Source: CALVUJ01 sp045119835
GTDB lineage: Bacteria; Bacillota_I; Bacilli_A; RFN20; DUOF01
Assembly: GCA_045119835.1 (NCBI GenBank)
Contig: JBGVED010000027.1
Location: 1 to 64,000, forward strand
Reading direction: 5' to 3'
DNA length: 64,000 nt
This document shows, in pieces, positions 16,691-26,100 of the stretch. The notes under the pieces are model-generated. The model did not search any database and was not told where the DNA came from. It saw only the letters and a program-made list of their open reading frames with translations. Position numbers and translations under genes: made by a program. Position 1 is the first letter of the stretch, and each line of letters starts with the position of its first letter.

Positions 16691-17866
16691 ATGGATAGAG
16701 AAGTTTATGAAATAATTAAAGCTGAAGAAAAGAGACAGAACGAAACTATTGAACTTATAGCAAGTGAGAACTTCTGTAGCGATGCAGTTAGAGAGGTTGT
16801 AGGTAGTGTTTTGTGTAACAAATATACGGAAGGATACCCAGACAATCGTTATTATGGCGGTTGTGAACATTATGATAAACTTGAAAGATTGTGCCAAAAA
16901 CGATGGCTACAGGTTTTTAATGTAGAAGACACTTATCATTGTAATGTGCAACCTCATAGTGGTTCTCAAGCTAACTTTGCCGCATATATGTCTATATTAA
17001 AGCCTAATGATACAATCCTTGCTATGAGTCTGGACAATGGAGGTCATTTAACTCATGGCTCTGCTGTAAATTTTAGCGGTAAGATATTTAATATGGTTTT
17101 CTATGATGTAGATGAAAATGGTTTTATTGATTATAACGATATAGAAAACAAGATTAAAACACATCATCCAAAGTTAATTGTTGCTGGGGCAAGTGCATAT
17201 TCAAGAATAATCGATTTTGCAAGAATCAAAGAAATCATTGATGCGTGCTCTAACGATGAATACAAACCTTTTTTCATGGTTGATATGGCACATATTGCAG
17301 GTCTTGTAGCTGCTGGTTGTCATCCTAGTCCTTTTGGATATGCAGATATTATTACTACAACTACACATAAAACTTTGAGATGTACAAGAGGGGGTCTTAT
17401 TTTCTGTAAGCGTGAACTTGCAAGAAAAATTGATAGTGCAGTATTCCCTTGTAGTCAAGGTGGTAGCCTTATGCATATTATAGCTGGTAAAGCTGTTGGT
17501 GCATTTGAGTGTATGCAACCAGAATACAAAGACTATATTTGGAATGTTGTAAAGAACACAAAGGCTATGTGTGATGAGTTTATTTTAATGGGGTATAAGA
17601 TTGTAACTGGTGGTACTGATAACCATTTGTTCTTATTAGATTTATCCGAACTTGGTATTACTGGTAAAGATGTACAAGAAGCTTGCGATAGACACAATAT
17701 TACACTAAATAAAAATTGCATTCCTAATGACAAACAATCGCCTAAGTATACGAGCGGTGTAAGAATTGGTTGTGCAGCCGAAACAACCAGAGGTAAAACT
17801 GCCGATGATTTCCGTAATATTGCTCACAAGATAGACGATATTATTAAGAATGAAGTAATGGCTTAA
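16691..17866 (+). CDS. glyA: Serine hydroxymethyltransferase
   Basis: 391 aa from ATG 16691 (SD AAGAGGTGATAAGT). PLP enzyme converting serine and THF to glycine and 5,10-methylene-THF. Landmarks are ELIASENFCS, YTEGYPDNRYYGG, QPHSGSQANFAAY, VDMAHIAGLVAAG and the PLP lysine in TTTTHKTLR (K227). The following loop is CTRGG instead of the usual GPRGG. It is slightly shorter than cellular enzymes (about 410-420). In phages SHMT feeds thymidylate or hydroxymethyl-pyrimidine synthesis; a remote ThyX-like gene lies at 39852 and MetK at 21565, so a one-carbon supply role is reasonable. Confidence 0.93.
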   Translation: MDREVYEIIKAEEKRQNETIELIASENFCSDAVREVVGSVLCNKYTEGYPDNRYYGGCEHYDKLERLCQKRWLQVFNVEDTYHCNVQPHSGSQANFAAYMSILKPNDTILAMSLDNGGHLTHGSAVNFSGKIFNMVFYDVDENGFIDYNDIENKIKTHHPKLIVAGASAYSRIIDFARIKEIIDACSNDEYKPFFMVDMAHIAGLVAAGCHPSPFGYADIITTTTHKTLRCTRGGLIFCKRELARKIDSAVFPCSQGGSLMHIIAGKAVGAFECMQPEYKDYIWNVVKNTKAMCDEFILMGYKIVTGGTDNHLFLLDLSELGITGKDVQEACDRHNITLNKNCIPNDKQSPKYTSGVRIGCAAETTRGKTADDFRNIAHKIDDIIKNEVMA

Positions 17867-17892
17867 AACTAACATTTTAAGGGGTGATATAA

Positions 17893-18060
17893 ATGTGTTT
17901 ATTTAAAAAGCGTAAAAATGATGAAGGAATGTCAAACAAACAGGCAATTAACTTGTTATTTCATATAGGAAATAATATTAATAAGATTGCCGACACTGAT
18001 GAAGATGCTGAGGTATATTTACAGGCTATTGAAAAGGCAGTAGATGCATTAAAAGATTAG
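17893..18060 (+). CDS. Small helical protein
   Basis: 55 aa starting MCLFKKRKNDEGMSNKQAIN, SD AAGGGGTGATATAA, stop TAG 18058-18060. A basic N-terminus is followed by one or two amphipathic helices; family unknown. Confidence 0.6.
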   Translation: MCLFKKRKNDEGMSNKQAINLLFHIGNNINKIADTDEDAEVYLQAIEKAVDALKD

Positions 18061-18077
18061 TTTTAAGAGGTAAATGT

Positions 18078-18425
18078 ATGAAGAAAAGAACAAGATGGAA
18101 GAGAGTATATAATCCAATTATAGGCGTAAGATTTTTTGACACTGGCAAATACGGCTTCTCAGGTTACTTTACCATTGAAAAGTTGTGGTGGTGTCAAATA
18201 CATAGTAAAAGCGTAGAGAATTTGAATGGTCTACATTGGTATTGGCTTGACAAAATAGTGATGCAAATCAGAACTAATGAAGGACTTGTATATAAAATGC
18301 CATTCTTTCCTTGGATGGAAGTCCATGATGAAAGTGGTAAAAAGAGTATTGCAGATTATTATAATGAAAATAGTTTTATGGCAAGAAGAAAGAGATGGCA
18401 AGAAGAAAGAGTAAAGGGTAATTAA
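18078..18425 (+). CDS. Hypothetical protein
   Basis: 115 aa, Trp- and Arg-rich (KLWWCQIHSKS, LHWYWLDKIV), basic at both ends. I do not recognise it. SD AAGAGGTAAATGT. It is part of a string of small genes between SHMT and the first PP-loop gene. Confidence 0.55.
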   Translation: MKKRTRWKRVYNPIIGVRFFDTGKYGFSGYFTIEKLWWCQIHSKSVENLNGLHWYWLDKIVMQIRTNEGLVYKMPFFPWMEVHDESGKKSIADYYNENSFMARRKRWQEERVKGN

Positions 18426-18427
18426 CT

Positions 18428-18832
18428 ATGATAGGAACAGAAAATTGTGTATATAAAACACCTTGTGGATGGTGTTCTAAATGGGATAAAGAGTGTGATA
18501 AGAAAATACATAAACCTAATGAGTCTGTAAATATTGCAGTTGTCAAAAAGTGCGAATCAGAATCAGACCATGAATGGGAAGGTTGCTGCATTTCAACAAC
18601 AGAAATAAGTTATATATGTAAAAAGTGCGGTGCTCGCAAGACAATTCCTATGGACTACTCTCCTTGTAATGAACTTACAATAAGCGTACCAAAAAATGAT
18701 ATTCCAAATTGTTGTAAGCTTTGTTCGAATCATCCTTCAAATGGTGGTTCTGGATTTTGTACTTGCACCCTTCCTTATTTTGAACAAAGTTGGACTTGTA
18801 CTGCAACTTCAAATACAACAAAATTGGATTAA
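18428..18832 (+). CDS. Cysteine-rich, probably zinc-binding protein
   Basis: 134 aa with 15 cysteines: CGWCSKWDKEC at 13-23, CKKCGARK at about 64-71, then CCKLCSNH and CTCTLPYF further on. The CxxC pairs suggest two zinc-ribbon-like units. Two bp separate it from the preceding gene. Function unknown. Confidence 0.6.
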   Translation: MIGTENCVYKTPCGWCSKWDKECDKKIHKPNESVNIAVVKKCESESDHEWEGCCISTTEISYICKKCGARKTIPMDYSPCNELTISVPKNDIPNCCKLCSNHPSNGGSGFCTCTLPYFEQSWTCTATSNTTKLD

Positions 18833-18862
18833 TAAAATTAACAATTTAAGAGGTAAATGTAT

Positions 18863-19057
18863 ATGAAAATATCAAAAGAACAATATTGCATTGTAACAAA
18901 ATCGTTTCCATTGCAATTTATGCAAGATGGCGAATACTACGACAATATTGATGACATTGTATTAATGGATAAAAAATATTGTGAAAATGAATTAAAAACA
19001 TACGATGAACCTGAGCTTTTTCAGATTTTGAAGGTTCAATTAACTTATGAGTTTTAA
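18863..19057 (+). CDS. Small hypothetical protein
   Basis: 64 aa from ATG 18863. The SD-to-ATG spacing (AAGAGGTAAATGTAT-ATG) matches other leaders here better than the in-frame ATG at 18857. No family recognised. Confidence 0.55.
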   Translation: MKISKEQYCIVTKSFPLQFMQDGEYYDNIDDIVLMDKKYCENELKTYDEPELFQILKVQLTYEF

Positions 19058-19091
19058 AATAAAGGTTTTAAGTGATGGGGAATAATATAAT

Positions 19092-19877
19092 ATGAATAAA
19101 ATTAATAAACCAAAAATAATAGTTTCATTTAGTGGTGGCAAAGATAGTACTTGGATGTTACTAGAAATGATTCGTAGAAAAGAGCATATTGACGAAGTTG
19201 TTTTCTTTGATACTGGCTGGGAGTTTCCACAAATGATAGACCATGTTAAAAAGATTAAGAAATTAGTAGAAGATAATGGTATTATATTTACAACTTTGCA
19301 TCCAGAACAATCATTTGATTATTTAATGTTTGATAAACCAGTTAAAGAACACAAAGGCGGTACACACTATGGGTATTCGTGGTGTGGGTTAAAAGGATGT
19401 CGTTGGGGAACAACTGAAAAAATAAAAACTATAGATTCTTATTTTGCCAATGAACCAGACCATATTCAATGTGTCGGTATTGCCGTTGATGAGCCTGAGA
19501 GATTAGAAAAAGAGCGTAAGGGTAACAAGAGATTTCCATTGGCAGAATGGGGAATTACCGAAGCAGAGTGTTTACAAGGGTGTTATGCTCTTGGTTATGA
19601 CTGGGGAGGTCTTTATGAAGACTTAGATAGGGTGTCTTGTAAATTTTGTGCTTTGAAAAATTTGAAGGAACTTCGTAATGTTTATTTTAAAATGCCTGAT
19701 GTATGGAGTGAATTAAAAGACTATCAAAACAAAACTCGCTTCCCATACAAAGGAGAAGGTCAAAATGTTTTTGATTTAGAAGTTAGATTTGAACTTGAAA
19801 AAGAATTTGAATCACAAGGCAAATCAATTAGAAGCAAAGAATTTTTTAATGAACTAAAGAAAAGATTAAATCAATAA
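19092..19877 (+). CDS. PAPS-reductase-like PP-loop protein (first)
   Basis: 261 aa. PP-loop ATP pyrophosphatase motif VSFSGGKDST (11-20), then FFDTGWEFPQ, plus Cys-rich segments (YSWCGLKGCRWG, VSCKFCALKN) that could bind Fe-S or zinc. Such PAPS-reductase-family proteins are frequent in phages and their substrate is unknown. DndC of the phosphorothioation system is in the same superfamily, but no dndB/D/E-like gene is visible. The desulfurase at 2984 is a conceivable sulfur source. Confidence 0.8.
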   Translation: MNKINKPKIIVSFSGGKDSTWMLLEMIRRKEHIDEVVFFDTGWEFPQMIDHVKKIKKLVEDNGIIFTTLHPEQSFDYLMFDKPVKEHKGGTHYGYSWCGLKGCRWGTTEKIKTIDSYFANEPDHIQCVGIAVDEPERLEKERKGNKRFPLAEWGITEAECLQGCYALGYDWGGLYEDLDRVSCKFCALKNLKELRNVYFKMPDVWSELKDYQNKTRFPYKGEGQNVFDLEVRFELEKEFESQGKSIRSKEFFNELKKRLNQ

Positions 19878-19885
19878 GGTTATAA
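19869..19885 (+). promoter_or_regulatory. Repeated motif copy (CAATAAGGTTATAAC)
   Basis: A copy of the operator-like motif overlapping the stop codon of the first PP-loop gene, just before the inverted-repeat-bounded segment at 19890-20115. Confidence 0.45.
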
Positions 19886-19889
19886 CAAA

Positions 19890-20115
19890 TAAAATTGAAT
19901 TTTTAAGTGATAATTCGTTTGCCATTTAACATTTCCTCCAATCTTTTAGTCATTTTGAATCAAAATTTACATAATAAAATACTTAACTGTAAATTCATTC
20001 TATGGTTTAAAATGAAAAGTTATACTTAAATTGCTATAATTGAAAAAATATAGGATATAAATTGTTATAAACTGTATGATTTTTACGCAATTTTTAATAT
20101 AAAAATTCAACTTTA
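19890..20115. repeat. Short inverted repeat bounding a possible invertible segment
   Basis: Arms 19890-19905 and 20100-20115 match 15 of 16 as an inverted repeat (TAAAAATTCAAYTTTA on one strand). On the minus strand the interior carries GGAGG (19939-19935) and, 9 nt on, ATG (19925-19923) opening MANELSLKNS that runs into the left arm. The gene lacking a start codon begins in the right arm in the same register (KNSTLSVQNSLEDVL). Inversion between the arms would join the two in frame. Caution: the arms resemble the near-palindromic leader phrase common in this genome. Confidence 0.4.
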
Positions 20116-21156
20116 AGTGTCCAAAATTCTTTAGAGGATGTTCTTAATAGTTGTCCAAAAAATGTAACGGTAATAAACAATATTATTAAAACTTATTACA
20201 AGATTAATAGCGATATATATAAGAAGATATCTGTCGCAATTAGTGGTGGAGCAGATAGTGATGATATGTTAGATATTTGTTGGATGTGTGACAACGATAA
20301 AAAAATTACTTATGTTTGGTGCGATACAGGTTTAGAGTATCAGGCAACAAAAGACCATCTTAAATATCTCGAAGAGAAATACAACATTGAGATTATTCGT
20401 ACAAAAGCAATTAAACCAATACCTCTTTCTTGTAGAGAGTATGGTCAACCATTTGTATCCAAAAGAGCTGCGGATTATATTTCAAGACTGCAATCACATG
20501 GATTTGATTTTAGAGATGGCGATTATAGTGAGTTGGTAAAAAAATATCCAAAAGCAAAAGGAGCATTAAAGTGGTGGTGTAACGAATTTGGCGAAGGCAG
20601 CAGCTTTAATATCCAAAGAAATAAGTGGTTAAAAGAGTTTATGATTGTCTATCCACCTACATTTCAAATTTCTGATAAGTGTTGTCAGTATGCTAAAAAG
20701 GATGTAATGAAAAAATACATCAAAGAAAATCCAGTTGATTTACATATGGTAGGTGTAAGAAAGGCAGAGGGTGGACAAAGGGCGACCGCCTATAAGTCTT
20801 GCTTTGACCAGAACATTGATGGTCATGACAATTACAGACCGCTATTTTGGTATAAAGATGAAGATAAAGAAGCATATGAACAAGCACGAAATATAACTCA
20901 TAGCAAATGCTATACTGAGTACGGATTGAAAAGAACTGGATGTGCTGGTTGCCCGTTTGGTAAAGATTTCGAAATGGAACTTAAAATTATTGAAAAGAAT
21001 GAGCCTAAATTATTCAAGGCGGTAAATAAAATTTTCGGAGATTCATATGAATATACACGAAAATACAAAGAGTTCTGCGATGAGATGGATGCGAAATATG
21101 GTTCGTATAAATCTTATTTGGCAAATAAAAATGAAAGTAACAAAATAAAGTTTTAA
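20098..21156 (+). CDS. PAPS-reductase-like PP-loop protein (second), 5' end displaced
   Basis: The open frame begins after TAA 20095-20097 and contains the family's normal N-terminus (SLEDVLNSCPKNVTVINN) and PP-loop ISGGADSDDM before the first ATG at 20266, so initiation at 20266 would delete the PP-loop. No ATG, GTG or TTG initiates the needed region. The rest is intact: WCDTGLEYQATKDHL, CCQYAKKD, VGVRKAEGG and RTGCAGCPFG with Cys clusters. A plausible start lies inverted just upstream (19923-19939, minus strand). The gene is therefore a phase-OFF allele, a recent pseudogene, or uses an unrecognised start. Confidence 0.7.
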   Translation, partial: YKNSTLSVQNSLEDVLNSCPKNVTVINNIIKTYYKINSDIYKKISVAISGGADSDDMLDICWMCDNDKKITYVWCDTGLEYQATKDHLKYLEEKYNIEIIRTKAIKPIPLSCREYGQPFVSKRAADYISRLQSHGFDFRDGDYSELVKKYPKAKGALKWWCNEFGEGSSFNIQRNKWLKEFMIVYPPTFQISDKCCQYAKKDVMKKYIKENPVDLHMVGVRKAEGGQRATAYKSCFDQNIDGHDNYRPLFWYKDEDKEAYEQARNITHSKCYTEYGLKRTGCAGCPFGKDFEMELKIIEKNEPKLFKAVNKIFGDSYEYTRKYKEFCDEMDAKYGSYKSYLANKNESNKIKF

Positions 21157-21167
21157 GAGGTAATAAA

Positions 21168-21431
21168 ATGAATGCTGAAGAAAGATTGCTAGAATATGGA
21201 TACGAGGGTGTGAAGTATTTCGTTGATGAAAGTTATGACGATGCTCTTATTGGTGTAAGTGAAGACGGTAGAGCCATCTATGATTTTGGATTAATGATTG
21301 AATGGTTAATGACTAAATATGGTTGGTCTGAATCTGAATCTATCGAATGGATTGAATATAATACAATTAGAGCTTTGCCTTACTTTGGTGACAAGGCGCC
21401 GATAATTATGTATGGGTTGCCATTAGAATAA
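21168..21431 (+). CDS. Small conserved-type phage protein
   Basis: 87 aa, acidic (EGVKYFVDESYDDALIGVSE, then YDFGLMIEWLMTKYGWSESE). The pattern is familiar from Clostridia phages and the function is unknown. SD AAGAGGTAATAAA. Cotranscribed with the PP-loop gene. Confidence 0.65.
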   Translation: MNAEERLLEYGYEGVKYFVDESYDDALIGVSEDGRAIYDFGLMIEWLMTKYGWSESESIEWIEYNTIRALPYFGDKAPIIMYGLPLE

Positions 21432-21467
21432 AAAATAAAATTTTTTAAATTATTTTGCACAAATTAC

Positions 21468-21541
21468 TTGACACAGGTTTATTATTGTGATATAATATCA
21501 CTATAAAAGATTTGTGTCTTTTATAATTATTAAGGTTATAA
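21468..21541 (+). promoter_or_regulatory. Sigma-A promoter, hairpin and repeated motif
   Basis: TTGACA (21468-21473), 17-bp spacer, TATAAT (21491-21496). The leader has a perfect hairpin ATAAAAGA-TTTGTG-TCTTTTAT (about 21502-21523) and the motif AATTATTAAGGTTATAA (21525-21541). It drives metK. Confidence 0.8.
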
Positions 21542-21564
21542 AATTAGAAAAGAGGTAAAAGAAA

Positions 21565-22374
21565 ATGATGGAAAAAGTAAACCCTTGCCACCCTGATAAA
21601 GTGGCTGATAGAATTGCAGGAGCATTAGTTGACCTTGCATACAAAAAAGAAGAAAACCCAAAAGTGGCAGTTGAAGTGTTAATTGGACATGGTGTATGCC
21701 ATATTATTATTGAGTCGAGTGTAGAATTTGAATGGCACGATGTTAAAGATATCGTTACACGTATAGCTGGTAATGTCGATTTAAACTTACGAGTTGTACC
21801 ACAAGACCAATATTTAGCAGCTAATCAAAATGAAACAATTAAATGTGGTGATAATGGTATTTTTAAAGGTGTACCATTAACTGAAGAAGAACGTGAATTA
21901 TCACAAATAGCACGAACTATTTATGATGTTACTAACACTGATGGTAAATATATTTTAAATGGTGACAAACTTATTATTTGTCAAAGCAATATAAAAACTG
22001 AAACGGCAAGATATATTTACCAAAAAGCGTTTGATAATTTTGGTGGTAAAAGATTAACAATTAATCCACTAGGAGATTGGACAGGTGGTATTAGCGTAGA
22101 TAGTGGTGCTACTAATCGTAAACTTGGTTCTGATATGGCTCAAAGTGTTACAGGCGGTGGACTACACGGCAAAGATTTATCTAAAGCCGATGTATCTGTA
22201 AATATCTACGCTTTCTTAAAAGCTCAAAAAACAGGACAACCAGTAGAATTGTGCTGTGCTATTGGTGATGAAGAAATCGATGGTAAACCATATAGTGAAA
22301 TTGTTGAAATTGCAAGAGAGTACATTAAGTCTGTTGGAGGCTTTGAGGCTTTTGCTTGCTGGGGATTATTTTAA
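21565..22374 (+). CDS. metK: Short phage S-adenosylmethionine synthetase
   Basis: 269 aa against about 390 in bacteria. Retained motifs are NPCHPDKVADRIAGALVD (ATP-binding GHPDK region), CGDNGIFKG (GDQG motif), and SVDSGATNRKLGSDM with TGGGLHGKDLSKADVS (the GGGAFSGKDPTKVDRS phosphate-binding loop). It makes SAM from Met and ATP, presumably for the two methyltransferase-like proteins and other modification enzymes. The missing C-terminal third is typical of phage versions I know of, so truncation by the downstream HNH gene is less likely. SD AAAAGAGGTAAAAG. Confidence 0.85.
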   Translation: MMEKVNPCHPDKVADRIAGALVDLAYKKEENPKVAVEVLIGHGVCHIIIESSVEFEWHDVKDIVTRIAGNVDLNLRVVPQDQYLAANQNETIKCGDNGIFKGVPLTEEERELSQIARTIYDVTNTDGKYILNGDKLIICQSNIKTETARYIYQKAFDNFGGKRLTINPLGDWTGGISVDSGATNRKLGSDMAQSVTGGGLHGKDLSKADVSVNIYAFLKAQKTGQPVELCCAIGDEEIDGKPYSEIVEIAREYIKSVGGFEAFACWGLF

Positions 22375-22395
22375 ATACAATGGATATGAGTTGTT

Positions 22396-23124
22396 ATGGG
22401 GCATAAATTAAATTTAGTAGCTGAAAGATATGGTAGCTTATTAGTTATCGGCTCTGTACCGAATAAAAACGGGAAAACATATTGGCATTGTATTTGTGAT
22501 TGTGGAAACGAATGTGTAGTCGCAACACACGAATTAAGAAATGGTGATACAAAATCGTGTGGGTGTCTACATAAAAAGGCAAATTCAGAAAATGGTAAAA
22601 AATCTAAAAAATATAATACATATGATTTAAATGGTGAATATGGCATAGGATGGACGTCGAATACTAATCGAGAATTTTATTTTGATTTAGAGGATTATGA
22701 TAAAATTAAAGATTATTGTTGGTGTGAAAGCATATCAAGTTCTGGGTATCATATGTTAACTGCAACAATTTCGGGCGTAAATAAAAGAGTTCGTTTTCAT
22801 CATTTATTAAATTGCCAAAATTTTGACCACATTAACAGAAACCCCTTAGATAATAGAAAGTCAAATTTAAGACCATGCACTGTTTCACAAAACGGTATGA
22901 ATGCAAAAATACCGAAAGATAATACCAGTGGGTATATCGGAGTAACATTTCATAAAGCAACGAATAAATGGAGAGCGAGAATTAGCATTAATAAATGTCG
23001 TAAAGAGTTGGGCAATTTTGAGAATAAGGAAGATGCTATAAAAACTAGACTAAAAGCAGAAGCTGAATATTATAAAGAATTTGCACCACAAAAACATTTA
23101 TTTGAACAGTATGGAATAGAATAA
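22396..23124 (+). CDS. HNH homing endonuclease with AP2 domain (1)
   Basis: 242 aa. N-terminal zinc-ribbon-like module (YGSLLVIG...CICDCGNECVV...TKSCGCL), then HNH core FHHLLNCQNFDHINRNPLDN, then AP2-type DNA-binding domain SGYIGVTFHKATNKWRARI. Free-standing homing endonuclease inserted between metK and dnaE. It is closely related to the gene at 26380, sharing the FYFDLEDYDKIKDYCWC stretch almost exactly. No intron core was recognised around it. Confidence 0.9.
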   Translation: MGHKLNLVAERYGSLLVIGSVPNKNGKTYWHCICDCGNECVVATHELRNGDTKSCGCLHKKANSENGKKSKKYNTYDLNGEYGIGWTSNTNREFYFDLEDYDKIKDYCWCESISSSGYHMLTATISGVNKRVRFHHLLNCQNFDHINRNPLDNRKSNLRPCTVSQNGMNAKIPKDNTSGYIGVTFHKATNKWRARISINKCRKELGNFENKEDAIKTRLKAEAEYYKEFAPQKHLFEQYGIE

Positions 23125-23156
23125 AATTGGCTTTTTAAAGGATTGAAAAAAGACAT

Positions 23157-23172
23157 AATTAATAAAGTTATA
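23157..23172 (+). promoter_or_regulatory. Repeated motif copy upstream of dnaE
   Basis: AATTAATAAAGTTATA, then GAAAGGTG. No convincing -35/-10 pair is seen here. Confidence 0.45.
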
Positions 23173-23188
23173 TAGAAAGGTGTAAGTA

Positions 23189-26100
23189 ATGAGTGAATCA
23201 AGCAAAAATTATACGGTATATCATTGCCATTCGGATTTATCGAATGGTGTGACCAATATTGACTCCGTTACAAAATACAAGGAGTATGTAGATTATGCCA
23301 AGTCTCTTGGTATGACCGCTTTAGCCTTTGCAGAACACGGCAATATTTTTGAGTGGGTTCATAAGAAAGAAGCGATTGAAGCTGCTGGTATGAAATACAT
23401 ACACGCTGCCGAAGTATATCTGACATCGAACAATAGTGTAGAAGATAAACATAGAGATAATTACCACTGTGTGCTAATTGCCAAGAATTATGATGGTGTA
23501 AAAGAGTTAAATAGATTGATTTCATCTTCTTTTAATAGAAATGATTATCACTATTATTATGCACCTCGTATTGGTTTTAATGAACTATATGCAACATCAG
23601 ATAATATTATTGTTACTACGGCTTGTCTTGGTGGTGTCATTAATAAAGCCGAAAATAATCTTAAAGCAGAGTTCTTAAAGTTCTTAATTAAAAATAAACA
23701 TAGATGTTATCTTGAGGTACAGCATCATAATTGTGTAGACCAAGCTACATATAATAAACTCCTTTATGCAATTCATCAAAAAACAGGTATACCACTTATT
23801 GCAGGAACTGATACGCATTGTTTAAACGATACTCATATCGAGGGTAGAAGTATTCTACAAAAAGCTAAAAATGTATTCTTTTCTGATGAGGAATCTTGGG
23901 ATTTAACATTTAAAACATATGATGAATTGGTTGAAGCATATAAAAAACAAAATGCGTTGCCTGAAGAGATTTATTTGCAAGCCATTGAGAATACTAATGT
24001 AATGGCTAATTCTATTGAAGAATTTAAATTGGATTATAATAAAAAATATCCTAAGTTATATAACGATTCTGAAAAAGCATTAAAAGAAAAAATTGTACAA
24101 GGTATCAAAAATAGAGGTGTCGATAAGTATGATAACTTTAATGAATACAAAAAGAAAATTCAATATGAGTTAGAAACTTATAAATACAATGGCGCAATTG
24201 ACTTTTTGTTACTTGAGGAAGACTATAAATCTGAATTAAAAAGACAGGGTGTAAGTTATGGTTATTCCAGAGGTTCAGTTAGTGGAAGCATAATTGCATA
24301 CTTACTTGGAATTACAGAAGTAGACTCTATTAAATACGGTCTTAACTTCGAGAGGTTTATGAATAAAGAGAGGGTTTCTCTTGCTGACGTAGATACAGAC
24401 TGGTCTAAGAAAGATAGATATAAAGTAAGAGAGTACTTGTTTAACAAAGAAGGTTTATATTGTTGTGATATCATTACTTTTAACACGATTGCTTTAAAAG
24501 GTGCTATTAAAGATGTTGGTAGAGCCTTGGGGTTAAGTGTAGATGAAACACAAACAATTAGCGATGCAGTATATCAAGATGAAGACAAAAAAGATTGTAT
24601 TGATGATTTCTATATTAAAAAGTATCCAGAACTATTTAAGTATGTGGATATTGTAAAAGGTACAATTGTTTCAATTGGTAATCATCCAGCAGGGCTTGTT
24701 GTATCTCCATTCCCAATAGATGAATGGTTTGGCTTATGTAGTACCAAAACAAATGAGAATATGATTTCTCAAATTAATATGAAAGAATTAGACGGTTTGC
24801 AATTTGTTAAGTTAGATGTCCTTGGTCTTGATTGCGTAGGTCTAATTAATGAAACTTGCGATTTGGCAGGTATTCAAAGAATTACCCCAGACAATATCTC
24901 ATTTGATGATAAAAAAGTTTGGGATGAAATCAGAGACGATTGCACAATGATATTTCAATTTGAATCGTCATACGCTGGTGATTATATTAAACAATTGCTG
25001 AGTGATGAAACAATCGCAAAGATTAAAAAAGAGAATGAAAATTTTTCATACATAGATTTAATGTCGATGGCGAATGGTGCTATTAGACCTGCTGGTGCAA
25101 GTTATCGTGATGAGTTATCAAGGGGTGAATATCGTGATAATGGACACGAAGCATTGAATAAGTTTCTTGCTCCAACGCTTGGATATTTAGTATATCAAGA
25201 ACAAATTATTGAGTTCCTACATAGTTTTTGTGGTTATACAATGGGAGAAGCCGATATTGTGCGAAGAGGATTTGCAAAGAAAACGGGTACTGATAAGTTT
25301 ATACCCAAAATTAAAGAGGGCTTTAATAAAACTATGCAAGAGAAATATGGTGTTGACGAAGAAGAATCAAATAAACTTATTGAAAACTTTATTCAAGTTA
25401 TTATTGATGCAAGTTCGTATCTTTTTTCTTTAAATCATGCTACTCCATACAGTTTTCTTGGATATGTTGTTGGTTGGTTAAGATGTTATTATAAACTAGA
25501 AACAGTAACAACCGCCTTGAATATTTATGAGGGCGATTCGGATAAGTGTTTAGAAATATTACAATATGCAAAAAGAAATAATATTGAAATTAAACCAATT
25601 CGCTTTGGCAAGTCAGGTAGTTTTTACACTATGGACAAAGAAAGTGGCGTAATTTATAAAGGAATTAGTAGTATTAAGTTTTGTAATGCTCAGATAGCAA
25701 ACGAACTATTGGAGTTGGCAAAAAATAAATATAATTCTTTTATAAGTTTGCTAAAAGATATAAAAGAACAAACGACTTTAAACTCAAGACAACTTGACAT
25801 TTTGATTCGACTTAATTTCTTTTCTGATTTTGGCAACAATAAATACTTGTTGGGCATAAATGAGATTTATGATAAGTTTGCTAATGCAAAGATTGTTGCC
25901 AAAAAGAAAATGGAGGAATTAGGAGTATCAGAATATATTATGACAAAATATTCTGGCAAAGAGACACTCAGTCAATATCGTGATATTGATAATGTTGGGT
26001 TAATTAAAGAGTTATGCAGTCAGATAAAAAATGAATCTCTTGGTATAGTAGAACAAATAGATGCGGAGATACAACATTTAGGGTATGCCACCTATACCAA

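Noticed and set aside
2984..21156. Complete Dnd phosphorothioation system
   Set aside because: Only desulfurase and PP-loop relatives are seen; no DndB, DndD or DndE-like gene, and the PP-loop proteins resemble general phage PAPS-reductase-like families.
22375..22395. metK truncated by homing endonuclease insertion
   Set aside because: The end GGFEAFACWGLF looks like a normal end for short phage MetK proteins, so the reduced length is probably native.
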